From: Hyphomicrobiales bacterium
Lineage (GTDB): Bacteria > Pseudomonadota > Alphaproteobacteria > Rhizobiales > Rhizobiaceae
Assembly (NCBI GenBank): GCA_002400845.2
Contig: NVRK02000021.1
Location: forward strand, 1-34,088
Length of the DNA stretch: 34,088 bases
Direction: 5' to 3'
The notes beneath the pieces are model-generated. The model did not search any database, was not told the DNA's origin, and saw nothing but the letters and a program-made list of their open reading frames with translations. A program made the translations under genes and the position numbers. Shown here piece by piece: positions 24,238 through 33,051 of this stretch. Position 1 is the first letter of the stretch. Each line of letters starts with the position of its first letter.

Positions 24238-24666
24238 ATGCCAGAACTTAAACGAAAAAGAGATCCATTAGCGCCGGTGCCTTTGCATACATCAATTACT
24301 GAGAATCAGATTTCGTATTTGGTAGATCGTTTTTATATTGATATTGCAAAAGATGCGCGCCTTGGGCCAATATTCTTAAGTCGCAATAATGGTGAGTGGG
24401 GCGAACACCTTGCCAAGATGAAATTATTTTGGTCTTCCGTTTTGTTGAAAACTGGCAAATATAAAGGCCAACCCGTTGTTAAACATAATGCGATTGACGA
24501 ATTAAAAACAAGCGATTTTGAACGTTGGCTGGTAATGTTTGAAAAGACTGCAATAGAAGCCTTTGACAAAGACGCAGTGCCATTGGTTATGCAAATAGCA
24601 CGCCGAATTGCCAACAGTCTTTGGTTGGCTAAAGTAGGCAAAGTTGGCGAAGCGCCGCCTTTTTAA
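24238..24666 (+). CDS. Group III truncated haemoglobin
   Basis: A 142-residue 2-on-2 globin. The ATG at 24238 is chosen: the frame opens earlier, but the upstream part overlaps the 55-residue gene and lacks globin features. Recognisable: ITENQISYLVDRFYIDIAKDARLGPIF (helices A-B), HLAKMKLFWSSVLL (helix E region), proximal His83 in VVKHNAID, and FERWLVMFEKTAIEAF (helix G). Group III globins in bacteria often accompany nitrosative-stress genes. Here it lies behind an NsrR-type operator and is co-transcribed with a tiny membrane protein, so a role in nitric-oxide handling is likely but inferred. Confidence 0.9.
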   Translation: MPELKRKRDPLAPVPLHTSITENQISYLVDRFYIDIAKDARLGPIFLSRNNGEWGEHLAKMKLFWSSVLLKTGKYKGQPVVKHNAIDELKTSDFERWLVMFEKTAIEAFDKDAVPLVMQIARRIANSLWLAKVGKVGEAPPF

Positions 24667-24692
24667 GACAAACCATTTTAGTTAGTATGTGC

Positions 24693-25619
24693 TCACCCTT
24701 TTTGAATTTCATTGCTTTTATTTTTTGCGATTTCTGTCAGTAAAAACTGTAAAAAATGCCTTGTAAGCGAACGCGCACCAGCATTTGCAGGCCAAACAGC
24801 ATAAAAAGCGGTGGGCTCCAACTCCCATTGCGGCAATGGTTCAACAAAATTTTGCGGTTCATTTGTTACTCGGCTGTCTATTGTTGAAAGAGAAACAAGG
24901 CCATTGCCACGTTGTGCTAAATTGTAACTGGCCCTGTAGCTATCTACTGTGAGAGAAATGCTTCTGGCCACTTCGATTTTGATTTCTGGATTGTCTTTGC
25001 GTTGCAAAATTACTGTTTTTGAAACTACAGGCATGCCTATCCATTGATAACCTTGGCTTTGCAAATCTGCTGGCTTTGAGACCGCCCCATGTTCTTTTAT
25101 ATATTCAGCAGTGCAAACCAATTTCATCGGACTATCTATGAGTTTTCTGCTTATCAAAGAAGAATCTGTAAGCGTTTGAGCGCTGCGAATGCCTAGGTCA
25201 AAACCTTCACGAATTAAGTCTCTAATTTTATCGTCAAAAGATATTGTGAGTTCAATATCTGGAAAAAGTTTCCTGTATTTTGTTAGCCCATCTAAAAAAG
25301 GCTCATAGTCGGCAATGCCGGGTGCCGCTACAGATAATTTTCCGTGTGGCGGCAAATCCTCACCGATAATTTCATCTAAGCCAGCTTCTGCAATGTCTAA
25401 CATTTGGCGCGCAGATACTGCCAATTTTTCACCTGCATCTGTTAAACGTAAACTGCGCGTACTGCGGTAAACCAACGGTAATTGCAGTTCTTTTTCTAAT
25501 TGTGAAACATGCTGGCTAACAACAGGAGCTGTTAGATTTAACATTTTTGCGGCACCACTAAACGAGCCTACTTCTGCAACTTTAGAAAAAATGGCGAGTG
25601 AGCGTAATTGGTCAAACAT
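24693..25619 (-). CDS. LysR-family transcriptional regulator
   Basis: A 308-residue LTTR of the AaeR/DsdC-like subgroup often annotated only as LysR. The HTH is in FDQLRSLAIFSKVAEVGSFSGAAKMLNLTAPVVSQHVSQLEKEL, followed by STRSLRLTDAG and an effector domain starting LSVAAPGIADYEPFLDGL. Convergent with the globin gene. No divergent enzyme gene is directly adjacent; the next gene (25870) encodes a tiny exported protein 250 nt away, so its target is unclear. Confidence 0.9.
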   Translation of the reverse strand: MFDQLRSLAIFSKVAEVGSFSGAAKMLNLTAPVVSQHVSQLEKELQLPLVYRSTRSLRLTDAGEKLAVSARQMLDIAEAGLDEIIGEDLPPHGKLSVAAPGIADYEPFLDGLTKYRKLFPDIELTISFDDKIRDLIREGFDLGIRSAQTLTDSSLISRKLIDSPMKLVCTAEYIKEHGAVSKPADLQSQGYQWIGMPVVSKTVILQRKDNPEIKIEVARSISLTVDSYRASYNLAQRGNGLVSLSTIDSRVTNEPQNFVEPLPQWELEPTAFYAVWPANAGARSLTRHFLQFLLTEIAKNKSNEIQKG

Positions 25620-25733
25620 TGTATTACCCGCCTGTTATTAGGTGCCACTTGGCTATTACTCGATTTAATTTAACAATGAAATAAATATAGTGGGTATTAT
25701 CAAATAAAGCAAACATCCCTATTTTCCTAATCA

Positions 25734-25808
25734 GGGCAGTGAGCAGCCTTCCCAGTTGGTAAGGAATTTTACTAATTTATTACCAACATTCCAAGTTACT
25801 CGCTGCCC
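25734..25808. other. Long two-part inverted repeat between LysR and exported-protein genes
   Basis: Outer arms GGGCAGTGAGCA and TTACTCGCTGCCC-type (25734-25745 with 25797-25808, about 10 of 12 paired) enclose an internal loop and a perfect inner stem GTTGGTAA (25755-25762) / TTACCAAC (25780-25787) with a 17-nt loop. No T-run follows. It could be a structured 5' leader, an operator array or a decayed mobile hairpin. Confidence 0.5.
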
Positions 25809-25869
25809 ACCTGAATTCTAGGCAAATTCGCTTGGTCTAATTTCGTTTCGACAAACAAAGGAAAGTATT

Positions 25870-26139
25870 ATGTTTGTGAAAATTAAAAAAACAGCAGTCG
25901 TTTTAACAATCGCATTGGTAGCGGTAGTAACAGCCATATTGCCTATAACAGCAAGCGCTGACACGGCAAAAGTAGCAACCACACCAGCTGTTATGATCGA
26001 TAATACAGTTACGTATGACATCTCCAAAAAAGACCAATATGTTACAAAAGACAGCAAATTATTTTTCGGTCATGGCGTGCGATACGGCGCACAATATAAT
26101 GGCCCAACAGAGGCGTTTTTTATCAATGGCATTAATTAA
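25870..26139 (+). CDS. Small exported protein, function unknown
   Basis: An 89-residue protein with a clear signal peptide (FVKIKKTAVVLTIALVAVV, cleavage near ASA-DT at about residue 34). The mature part is about 55 residues, rich in Thr, Lys, Tyr and Gly (MIDNTVTYDISKKDQYV, KLFFGHGVRYGAQYNGP), with no cysteines. AAGGA precedes the ATG. No family recognised. It lies 3' of the long inverted repeat and upstream of the rpmI leader. Confidence 0.62.
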   Translation: MFVKIKKTAVVLTIALVAVVTAILPITASADTAKVATTPAVMIDNTVTYDISKKDQYVTKDSKLFFGHGVRYGAQYNGPTEAFFINGIN

Positions 26140-26164
26140 GTCCTAAAGGGTGCGCAAAAGGCTG

Positions 26165-26202
26165 AAAAGAGCCGCTAAATGCTTGATATTCGACTCTTTT
26201 TC
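26165..26202 (+). terminator. Possible terminator after the exported-protein gene
   Basis: AAAAGAG (26165-26171) and CTCTTTT (26194-26200) with a long 22-nt loop and a short T-run. AT-rich and weak. Confidence 0.35.
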
Positions 26203-26280
26203 ACTTGCCAAATTTTTATAGTCTGCCTATATAACCCCAGTTGATCGTCTGGCAGGGCATGCCATGATGGTCTTAGAGCG

Positions 26281-26341
26281 AAAGCTTCGTCAAATTCTGC
26301 GTTATTTATATTAATTGTAGGGTCTTCAGACGGAGCTTTTT
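26281..26341 (+). promoter_or_regulatory. Terminator-like stem in the rpmI leader (possible attenuator)
   Basis: AAAGCTTCGTC (26281-26291) pairs with GACGGAGCTTT (26329-26339, one G-U) and ends in five Ts (26337-26341), 33 nt before the rpmI ATG. Leader control of L35/L20 synthesis by L20 is known in other bacteria; whether this stem works so here is inference. Confidence 0.5.
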
Positions 26342-26373
26342 AATTTTCAGTTCCAACATTAAGGAGCACGCAA

Positions 26374-26574
26374 ATGCCCAAGATGAAGACAAAATCAAGC
26401 GCTAAAAAGCGTTTCAAACTTACCGCTAGCGGTAAAGTTAAAGCAGGCCAAGCGGGTAAACGCCACGGCATGATCAAAAGATCCAATACTTTTCTTCGCA
26501 ATTCACGCGGCATGGTAATTCTATGCGCTGCGGATGCGAAAAAAATTATCAAACAATATCTGCCTAACAGCTAA
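26374..26574 (+). CDS. rpmI: 50S ribosomal protein L35
   Basis: 66 residues, complete. [20 protein letters not shown] start and KRHGMIKRS are standard L35. AAGGAG (26361-26366) precedes the ATG. First gene of rpmI-rplT, with rplT 28 nt downstream and pheS beyond it. Confidence 0.98.
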   Translation: MPKMKTKSSAKKRFKLTASGKVKAGQAGKRHGMIKRSNTFLRNSRGMVILCAADAKKIIKQYLPNS

Positions 26575-26602
26575 TCAGATACTTTATTTAAGGAAATAGA
26601 TC

Positions 26603-27004
26603 ATGGCTCGTGTTAAACGCGGTGTTACCTCACACGCAAGACATAAAAAAGTACTGAAAAAAGCCAAAGGCTTTTACGGCGCTAGAAGAACAACCATTCG
26701 CTCAGCAAAACCTGCTGTCGATAAGGCAATGCAATACGCTACGCGCGATCGTCGCACGAGAAAGCGTAATTTCCGTTCACTATGGGTACAGCGTATTAAT
26801 GCTGCGGCTCGTTTGAATGGTTTAACATATGGTCGCCTAATTGACGGTATGACAAAAGCGAATATCGAGATTGACCGTAAAGTGCTTTCAGACATGGCTA
26901 TCCATGAAGCTGCCGCATTTACTGCGGTTTGCGTCATCGCTAAAGAAGCTTTGACATATCTTAAAGATACGACACCAAATGCTTTTGAAAGCGCTGTTAA
27001 CTAA
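26603..27004 (+). CDS. rplT: 50S ribosomal protein L20
   Basis: 133 residues, complete: [20 protein letters not shown], then [40 protein letters not shown], a helical C-terminal domain. It organises 23S rRNA early in 50S assembly and represses its own operon in several bacteria. AAGGAAA ribosome-binding site; a strong terminator follows. Confidence 0.98.
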   Translation: MARVKRGVTSHARHKKVLKKAKGFYGARRTTIRSAKPAVDKAMQYATRDRRTRKRNFRSLWVQRINAAARLNGLTYGRLIDGMTKANIEIDRKVLSDMAIHEAAAFTAVCVIAKEALTYLKDTTPNAFESAVN

Positions 27005-27034
27005 CTAGCGCTATGTATCTGGTAAAAATTTTAG

Positions 27035-27071
27035 ATACCCGCGCTGGCTAAACGCTAGAGCGGGTATTTTT
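27035..27071 (+). terminator. Terminator after rplT
   Basis: ATACCCGCGCTGGC (27035-27048) pairs 12 of 14 with GCTAGAGCGGGTAT (27054-27067), 5-nt loop, then TTTTTATTT. It separates rpmI-rplT from pheS. Confidence 0.85.
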
Positions 27072-27156
27072 ATTTGTAATTCGATTAAATACAAATAATA
27101 CTGACCAAAATTTGGCGTGTGTAAAACGCTGCGAACATAATTCGGACGGAACCAAA

Positions 27157-28254
27157 ATGAGTGACCTTAAACAATTAGAAGCGGATATTTTGACCGCGAT
27201 TGAAACTGCCGCAGACGAAGCTGCGCTGGAAACAGTGCGTATTGAAAGCTTAGGCAAAAAAGGTTCTATCTCTTTACAGATGAAGACGCTTGGCAAAATG
27301 ACGCCAGAAGAGCGCCAGGTTATGGGCCCTGCCCTTAACAGTTTGAAAAATAGCGTTGGTGATGCGATTGCGAGCCGCAAAGAAGTTTTAAAACGCGCTG
27401 CTATTGAAGAACGCTTAAAAACAGAAAAAGTAGATATCACGCTGCCTGTTCGCCAGTCGCCTAGTGAAGCTGGTCGCATTCACCCAATCTCGCAAGTAAT
27501 TGACGAAATTACTGCAATTTTTTCTGACATGGGTTTTGCAATTGCAGAAGGCCCAGATGTTGAGACGGATTATTATAATTTTACTGCGCTTAATTTTCCT
27601 GAGGGACATCCAGCGCGCGAAATGCACGATACGTTTTTCTTCAATGAAAAAGAAGCCGATGAGAATGGCGTAAAAGTTCGCAATCTTTTACGTACCCATA
27701 CGTCGCCAGTTCAAATACGCACGATGGAAAATCAAGAGCCGCCAATTCGCATTGCTATCCCTGGTAAAACGTATCGCTGCGACAGTGATCCAACCCACAC
27801 GCCCATGTTTCACCAGCTAGAAGGCCTAGTGATTGATAAAGCGGCTAACATTGGCAACCTAAAATGGGTTTTGGAAGAATTTTGTAAAGCATTCTTTGAA
27901 GTTGATAATATCAACATGCGTTTTCGCCCTTCTTTCTTTCCGTTTACAGAACCTTCAATGGAAGTAGACATTCAGTGCGACCGCTCGGGCAATGAAGTGA
28001 AGTTTGGAGAAGGTGATGACTGGATGGAAATTTTGGGCTGCGGCATGCTGCATCCAAATGTTTTGCGTTCTGGCGGCCTAGACCCTGACGTATATCAAGG
28101 TTTTGCATGGGGCATCGGCATTGATCGTATCGCCATGCTAAAATATGGCATGCCAGATCTTCGCGCCTTCTTTGATGCAGATGCTAGATGGTTATCGCAT
28201 TATGGATTTAGACCACTGGACGTTCCAACTTTATTTGGAGGCTTGAGCAGATGA
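27157..28254 (+). CDS. pheS: Phenylalanyl-tRNA synthetase alpha subunit
   Basis: 365 residues from the ATG at 27157 ([16 protein letters not shown]), which follows GGACGGA; the frame is open 15 codons upstream but that part is not conserved. N-terminal coiled coil (residues ~1-90), then the class II core: [35 protein letters not shown], motif 2 [12 protein letters not shown], motif 3 [13 protein letters not shown]. Forms the alpha2beta2 enzyme with PheT. Unusually its stop overlaps (ATGA) the start of an unrelated gene rather than being followed by pheT. Confidence 0.97.
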   Translation: MSDLKQLEADILTAIETAADEAALETVRIESLGKKGSISLQMKTLGKMTPEERQVMGPALNSLKNSVGDAIASRKEVLKRAAIEERLKTEKVDITLPVRQSPSEAGRIHPISQVIDEITAIFSDMGFAIAEGPDVETDYYNFTALNFPEGHPAREMHDTFFFNEKEADENGVKVRNLLRTHTSPVQIRTMENQEPPIRIAIPGKTYRCDSDPTHTPMFHQLEGLVIDKAANIGNLKWVLEEFCKAFFEVDNINMRFRPSFFPFTEPSMEVDIQCDRSGNEVKFGEGDDWMEILGCGMLHPNVLRSGGLDPDVYQGFAWGIGIDRIAMLKYGMPDLRAFFDADARWLSHYGFRPLDVPTLFGGLSR

Positions 28255-28949
28255 CTGCTAATAAGAGCGGTAATAAAAAAACACGATTCACCGATGCTGC
28301 CTTGCTAAAAGGTAAGTACGCTTTTCATGCTGAGCAATTGCGGGTTGGTTCTTCAACTTCCGCTAAAAAAGTTGATTGGACAACAATTGAATGTGGCAAT
28401 CAGGCTGAAGAAACCGCGCAAGAAGTTGCCAAGCATATTTTTGCGTTCAACGAAGCGCTTGATCCTGAAAAGGAACAGCTTGAAATTATTTCTTTGACCG
28501 CTGTGGGACAGATGAAGGTATTGGGCCTTGCACCAGGCGAAGGTGATATTTTGCGTGTGGATGGTGTTTTGATGCCAGATGAATTGCCAACTTCTGTTGT
28601 GGTTCATGCTTCGCAATTAGCGCTTACATTTGTACGCGTTCCAATTAAGTCAGATGAGCCTGAGAAGGAAAGCGAAAGCAATCGTATTGGGTTCGTGATT
28701 TTTGATGATCTGCAAGACCGCCAAAAAGCGCGTTATAAAAAGAATAAGTCAAAAGCTAAAAAAGTCAAAAAATCAAAAGTTCCGACGATGGACGAGCTTA
28801 TGAAGGTGGCTTTGAAAGCCAAAAAACTGGCTAAGAAAAAGTCTAAAGCAACAAAGGCGGCTAAAGCGGCAACTAAAAAAATTGCTAAAAAATCTACGCC
28901 CAAAAAACCAATTAAGAAAAAATCTACCAAAAAGGTAAAAGCAAAATGA
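28251..28949 (+). CDS. Unknown protein with Lys-rich histone-H1-like tail, between pheS and pheT
   Basis: A 232-residue protein coupled by 4-nt ATGA overlaps to both pheS upstream and pheT downstream. Residues ~1-155 form a mixed alpha/beta part ([67 protein letters not shown]) that I do not recognise. The last 74 residues are low-complexity: 33 are Lys, mixed with Ala, Ser and Thr, like the tails of histone-H1-like and AlgP-type bacterial proteins. Such tails bind nucleic acid, so RNA or DNA contact is a reasonable inference. No signal peptide or membrane helix. The reading frame is under coding constraint on both sides, so the gene is real. Confidence 0.82.
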   Translation: MTANKSGNKKTRFTDAALLKGKYAFHAEQLRVGSSTSAKKVDWTTIECGNQAEETAQEVAKHIFAFNEALDPEKEQLEIISLTAVGQMKVLGLAPGEGDILRVDGVLMPDELPTSVVVHASQLALTFVRVPIKSDEPEKESESNRIGFVIFDDLQDRQKARYKKNKSKAKKVKKSKVPTMDELMKVALKAKKLAKKKSKATKAAKAATKKIAKKSTPKKPIKKKSTKKVKAK

Positions 28950-31351
28950 AGTTCACCCTTTCTTGGTTAAAAGACCACCTAGACACAGATGCATCGCTTG
29001 ACCAAATAGTTGAAGCGTTAACAATGATTGGCCTTGAGGTTGAAGAAGTTGATACGCGCGAAGCGTTTAAACCGTTCACCATTGCCAAAGTATTAAGTGC
29101 TGAAAAACACCCTGATGCTGACAAGCTAAAAGTGCTTAGCGTTGATGTGGGCGATGGAAAACCGATACAAGTTGTTTGCGGTGCGCCCAATGCGCGTGAA
29201 GGTTTAATTGGCGCATTTGCTGGTGCTGGCACGTATGTTCCAGGCATTGATGTTACATTGTCTGTTGGCAACATTCGCGGCGTTGAAAGTTTTGGTATGA
29301 TGTGTTCTGAGCGTGAGCTTGAACTGTCTGAAGACCATGACGGCATTATCGACCTGCCAGCTGATGCACCTGTTGGAACGTCATTTGCAGACTATGCTGG
29401 CCTTAATGATCCGATCATCGAAATTGGCATTACGCCTAACCGTCCAGACGCGCTTGGTGTTGCTGGTATCGCACGTGATCTTGAAGCGTATGGCATTGGC
29501 ACTGTTAAGCCAGTTGCAATTGCTGAACCTAAAGGCACATTCGACAACCCAATCAGTTTAACAATTGAAGCACCAGAGTTTTGTCCAGCCTTTGGCCTGA
29601 CATATGTTAAAGGTGTGAAGAACGGTCCGTCACCAAAATGGATGCAGCAACGATTGAAAGCCATTGGTCTTCGTCCAATTTCTGCACTTGTTGATATTAC
29701 CAATTATGTAACTTTCGATTTGGGTCGTCCGCTTCATGTATTTGATGCTGATAAAGTTATGGGTAATCTGGTTGTTCGTGGCGCAAAAGACGGCGAAGCC
29801 TTTAAAGGTCTTGATGGTAAAGACTACAAACTCGCATCATCAGTCTATGTCATTGGCGATGATAATGGCGCTGAATCTTTGGCTGGCATTATGGGCGGAG
29901 AAACAAGCGGCTGTACCGATGAAACCGTCAACGTTCTTGTTGAATCTGCACTATGGGACCCAATGATTATTGCGCGTACGGGCCGCGACATGGGCATTAA
30001 CACAGATGCACGTTATCGTTTTGAGCGCGGTGTTGACCCTGCATTCATGGAAGCAGGCCTGCACCACGCAACTAACCTTGTGATGGAACTTTGTGGTGGC
30101 GAACCATCAACCAGCGTTATTACTGGCAAAGTACCTAAGCCTGAACTCGTCATCGACTTTCCACTTAGCGAAACAAAACGTCTTACGGGTTTAGAAGTTT
30201 CTAACGAGCGTTCCATCGAGATTTTGCAAAGCCTTGGCTTTGGTGTTTCTGTGGCAGGTGATACCATTCAAGTTGCTGTTCCAAGCTGGCGTCCAGATGT
30301 ATTTGGTAAAGCTGATTTGGTTGAAGAAATCATGCGAATTTATGGCATTGATAAAATTCAATCTACGCCGCTTCCTTCTATCGGTGCTATTAGCAAACGC
30401 ATTTTGACCAATGACCAAACACGCCGACGCAATGCCAAACGCGGCCTTGCATCGCGTGGAATGCTTGAAGCGATTACATGGTCGTTCATCGCAGAAGATC
30501 ACGCCAAGCTGTTTGGCGGCGGTGTGCCAGAATTAAAATTGGCAAACCCAATTTCTACCGATATGTCTGACATGCGTCCATCTCTTTTACCGGGCTTAAT
30601 GTTAGCGGCACAGCGCAATGCCGATAAAGGTGTTGGTGATGTGGCTTTGTTTGAAGTGAGCCACACGTTTGAAAGCGACACACCTGAAACACAGCGCAGT
30701 TGCGCAGGTGGTATTCGCCGTGGCACAGCTGGCCTTATTGGCAGTGGTCGTGACTGGGCAGGCGCGGCGGGCAATGTAGATGTTCAACTTGCAAAAGCGG
30801 ATGCTTTATCAGTTCTTGAAGCATGTGGTATGAATATTTCGAACCTTCAAATCGTAACAGATACACCAAAATGGTATCACCCGGGACGTTCTGGGCGCAT
30901 TCAGATGGGGCCAAAAATTGTTCTTGGTACCTTTGGTGAATTTCACCCAATGACGCTTGAAGCATTAGATGTTTCTGGCCCTATTTGCGGTTTTGAAATT
31001 TATCTAGATGCAATTCCTGCACCCAAAGCAAAGGCGACAAAAACAAAACCAGCATTGGTTCTGTCTGGTCTTCAAGCAGTGAAACGCGATTTCTCTTTTG
31101 TACTGGATAAGAGCCAAGAAGTTGCCAAGCTATTGCGTGCTGCAAATGGCGCTGATAAAAAACTCATCACAAATGTTTCTGTGTTTGATATTTTTGAAGG
31201 TCCTTCACTGGGCGAAGATAAAAAATCTGTTGCGATTGAAGTAACCCTTCAACCAAAAGATAAGACCTTTACCGATGAAGAAATTGAAGCTGTTTCTGCT
31301 AAGATTATTGCCAATGTTGAAAAATCGACGGGTGGCACGCTTAGAGGTTAA
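28946..31351 (+). CDS. pheT: Phenylalanyl-tRNA synthetase beta subunit
   Basis: 801 residues, full length. Domains in order: N-terminal B1 with an EMAP-II/tRNA-binding OB fold ([26 protein letters not shown], about 43-150), B3/B4 editing region ([11 protein letters not shown], then [21 protein letters not shown]), B5 DNA-binding-like domain ([25 protein letters not shown]), catalytic-like core (LRNPIS-type [19 protein letters not shown]), and a C-terminal FDX-ACB domain ([12 protein letters not shown]). It pairs with PheS; its start overlaps the Lys-rich gene's stop by 4 nt. Confidence 0.97.
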   Translation: MKFTLSWLKDHLDTDASLDQIVEALTMIGLEVEEVDTREAFKPFTIAKVLSAEKHPDADKLKVLSVDVGDGKPIQVVCGAPNAREGLIGAFAGAGTYVPGIDVTLSVGNIRGVESFGMMCSERELELSEDHDGIIDLPADAPVGTSFADYAGLNDPIIEIGITPNRPDALGVAGIARDLEAYGIGTVKPVAIAEPKGTFDNPISLTIEAPEFCPAFGLTYVKGVKNGPSPKWMQQRLKAIGLRPISALVDITNYVTFDLGRPLHVFDADKVMGNLVVRGAKDGEAFKGLDGKDYKLASSVYVIGDDNGAESLAGIMGGETSGCTDETVNVLVESALWDPMIIARTGRDMGINTDARYRFERGVDPAFMEAGLHHATNLVMELCGGEPSTSVITGKVPKPELVIDFPLSETKRLTGLEVSNERSIEILQSLGFGVSVAGDTIQVAVPSWRPDVFGKADLVEEIMRIYGIDKIQSTPLPSIGAISKRILTNDQTRRRNAKRGLASRGMLEAITWSFIAEDHAKLFGGGVPELKLANPISTDMSDMRPSLLPGLMLAAQRNADKGVGDVALFEVSHTFESDTPETQRSCAGGIRRGTAGLIGSGRDWAGAAGNVDVQLAKADALSVLEACGMNISNLQIVTDTPKWYHPGRSGRIQMGPKIVLGTFGEFHPMTLEALDVSGPICGFEIYLDAIPAPKAKATKTKPALVLSGLQAVKRDFSFVLDKSQEVAKLLRAANGADKKLITNVSVFDIFEGPSLGEDKKSVAIEVTLQPKDKTFTDEEIEAVSAKIIANVEKSTGGTLRG

Positions 31352-31379
31352 ACTTATTAATCTATATTAATTGAATATC

Positions 31380-31422
31380 AAAGCCGAGGTTTACGATTAT
31401 GTATTCCTCGGCTTTTCTTTTT
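31380..31422 (+). terminator. Terminator after pheT
   Basis: AAGCCGAGG (31381-31389) pairs perfectly with CCTCGGCTT (31406-31414), 16-nt loop, then TTTTCTTTTT-like tail. Confidence 0.85.
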
Positions 31423-31467
31423 GCATAACACCTACTATTCTAGTTGCAGTCTTATGAGGAGAAAAAC

Positions 31468-32466
31468 ATGTTTCGCTGGGGAATATTATCAACTGCAAAG
31501 ATTGGCTGGGAACATTTTATTCCAGCAATCAACCAAGCAGACAACGGCATACTAGCTGGCATCGCCAGTAGAGATTTAAAAAAAGCGACAAAGCTTGCCG
31601 TAAAATTTGGCGCATTAGCCGCCTATGGTTCGTATGAAGAATTGTTGGCATCGCCTGACATTGATGGTGTGTATATTCCACTGCCAACTTCGCAACATAC
31701 CCAATGGGCCATTCAAGCTGCTAAAGCTGGCAAGCATGTTTTGTGTGAAAAACCAATTGCACTAAAAGCGAATGATATTAATCGTATTATTAAAGCGCGC
31801 GATAAATACAATGTGGTAATAGCCGAAGCCTTTATGGTTACCTATCATCCTCAATGGCATAAGGTTCGCGAGCTGATAAAAAAAGGCGAGATTGGAAAAT
31901 TACGCCATGTGCAAGCTTCATTCTGCTACCATAATGTTGACGCTAAAAACATGCGCAACAAGCCAGAACTAGGCGGCGGTGTAATTCCTGACATTGGTGT
32001 TTATCCAACCGTAGTTACAAGATTTGCAACGGGCAAAGAGCCAATTACGTTAGAAGCTAACATTGAGTTTGATCCAAAGTTTAAAACTGATCGCTATGCA
32101 AGTGTGCGTGCTGACTTTGGAGATTTCGATCAAACATTTTATATCTCCACACAAATGGGGCTTCGCCAAACTTGTGTCTTTCATGGTGATAAAGGCTTTA
32201 TTGAATTGTCTGCCCCCTTTAACTCAAACCTTTATGAAGGTGATGAAGTTAAAGTGCATAATCAAAATCACAGCCAGACAAAAGTGTATCGCTACACAGG
32301 TTTAAATCAATATCGTTTAGAAGCAGAAACTTTTGCCAAAGCGTGCATGTCTGGCAAGAAAAAAGATATTGCGGCGGTGTATTCTCTGGAAGAATCTTAT
32401 AAAAACCAGCGCGTTATTGATGCGATTTATAAATCAAACACAGCTAAGAAAGCTGTACGCGTTTAA
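31468..32466 (+). CDS. Gfo/Idh/MocA-family oxidoreductase
   Basis: A 332-residue NAD(P)-dependent oxidoreductase. The ATG at 31468 (MFRWGILSTAKIGW) follows GAGGAG (31456-31461, 6-nt spacing); the frame is open to a TTG eight codons earlier. Rossmann motif GILSTAKIG, then YIPLPTSQHTQWAIQAAKAGKHVLCEKPIAL with the family EKP, and the C-terminal dimer domain with GGGVIPDIGVYPT. Members act on sugars, inositol or trans-dihydrodiols; the substrate is not clear. arfB follows with a 2-nt gap. Confidence 0.92.
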   Translation: MFRWGILSTAKIGWEHFIPAINQADNGILAGIASRDLKKATKLAVKFGALAAYGSYEELLASPDIDGVYIPLPTSQHTQWAIQAAKAGKHVLCEKPIALKANDINRIIKARDKYNVVIAEAFMVTYHPQWHKVRELIKKGEIGKLRHVQASFCYHNVDAKNMRNKPELGGGVIPDIGVYPTVVTRFATGKEPITLEANIEFDPKFKTDRYASVRADFGDFDQTFYISTQMGLRQTCVFHGDKGFIELSAPFNSNLYEGDEVKVHNQNHSQTKVYRYTGLNQYRLEAETFAKACMSGKKKDIAAVYSLEESYKNQRVIDAIYKSNTAKKAVRV

Positions 32467-32468
32467 CC

Positions 32469-32885
32469 ATGGCAGACCCGCAACTCACCATTCCAGAAAG
32501 CGAATTGTCTGAGAGCTTTATTCGTTCCGCTGGCCCTGGAGGGCAGAACGTCAATAAGGTTTCAACAGCTGTTCAGTTGCGGTTTGATGTTGCCAACTCG
32601 CCCTCGTTAACGAATTATGTGAAAGCTCGTTTGATGAAATTGGCTTCACATTTAATGACCCATAGTGGGGAGTTGATATTAGAAGCATCAAAATTTCGCC
32701 AACAGGGTATGAACCGTGAAGATGCCAGAAAACGTTTGGCTAAACTCATTGCAGAGGCTTCTAAACCGCCGCCGCCAAGACGGCGTAAAACCAAACCAAC
32801 GAGAGGTTCTGTTGAACGTCGCTTGAAGAAAAAATCTGGGCGCAGTAAAGTTAAAAAAATGCGCGGCAGAGTGCAAGATGAGTAA
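32469..32885 (+). CDS. arfB: Alternative ribosome-rescue factor ArfB (YaeJ/ICT1-type)
   Basis: A 138-residue codon-independent peptidyl-tRNA hydrolase that frees ribosomes stalled at mRNA ends. GGQ is in RSAGPGGQNVNK (GGQ at 24-26); the C-terminal tail after about residue 98 is very basic (PPPPRRRKTKPTRGSVERRLKKKSG...), the part that enters the empty mRNA channel. It lacks the codon-recognition domains of RF1/RF2. It begins 2 nt after the oxidoreductase stop, so probably co-transcribed. Confidence 0.95.
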   Translation: MADPQLTIPESELSESFIRSAGPGGQNVNKVSTAVQLRFDVANSPSLTNYVKARLMKLASHLMTHSGELILEASKFRQQGMNREDARKRLAKLIAEASKPPPPRRRKTKPTRGSVERRLKKKSGRSKVKKMRGRVQDE

Positions 32886-33051
32886 TTTTGTATACTTTAT
32901 TTGCACGCTCACCTTTAAATTAGCGTAGCGATCATGGGTAACCTATCGTAAATAGTAATGGAATATTTTGGCACAACCAAGTAGATGATTACTTGATGGC
33001 ATATTGATTCGTCAAAATTTTTAGACAGCAGAGTGGCTTAGAGATTTTCAT

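Noticed and set aside
27112-27156. 15-codon extension of pheS
   Set aside because: Not conserved in type and the GGACGGA site fits the ATG at 27157.
32886-33051. Possible terminator or gene between arfB and mepA
   Set aside because: No stem followed by a T-run and no coding frame with a ribosome-binding site could be found.
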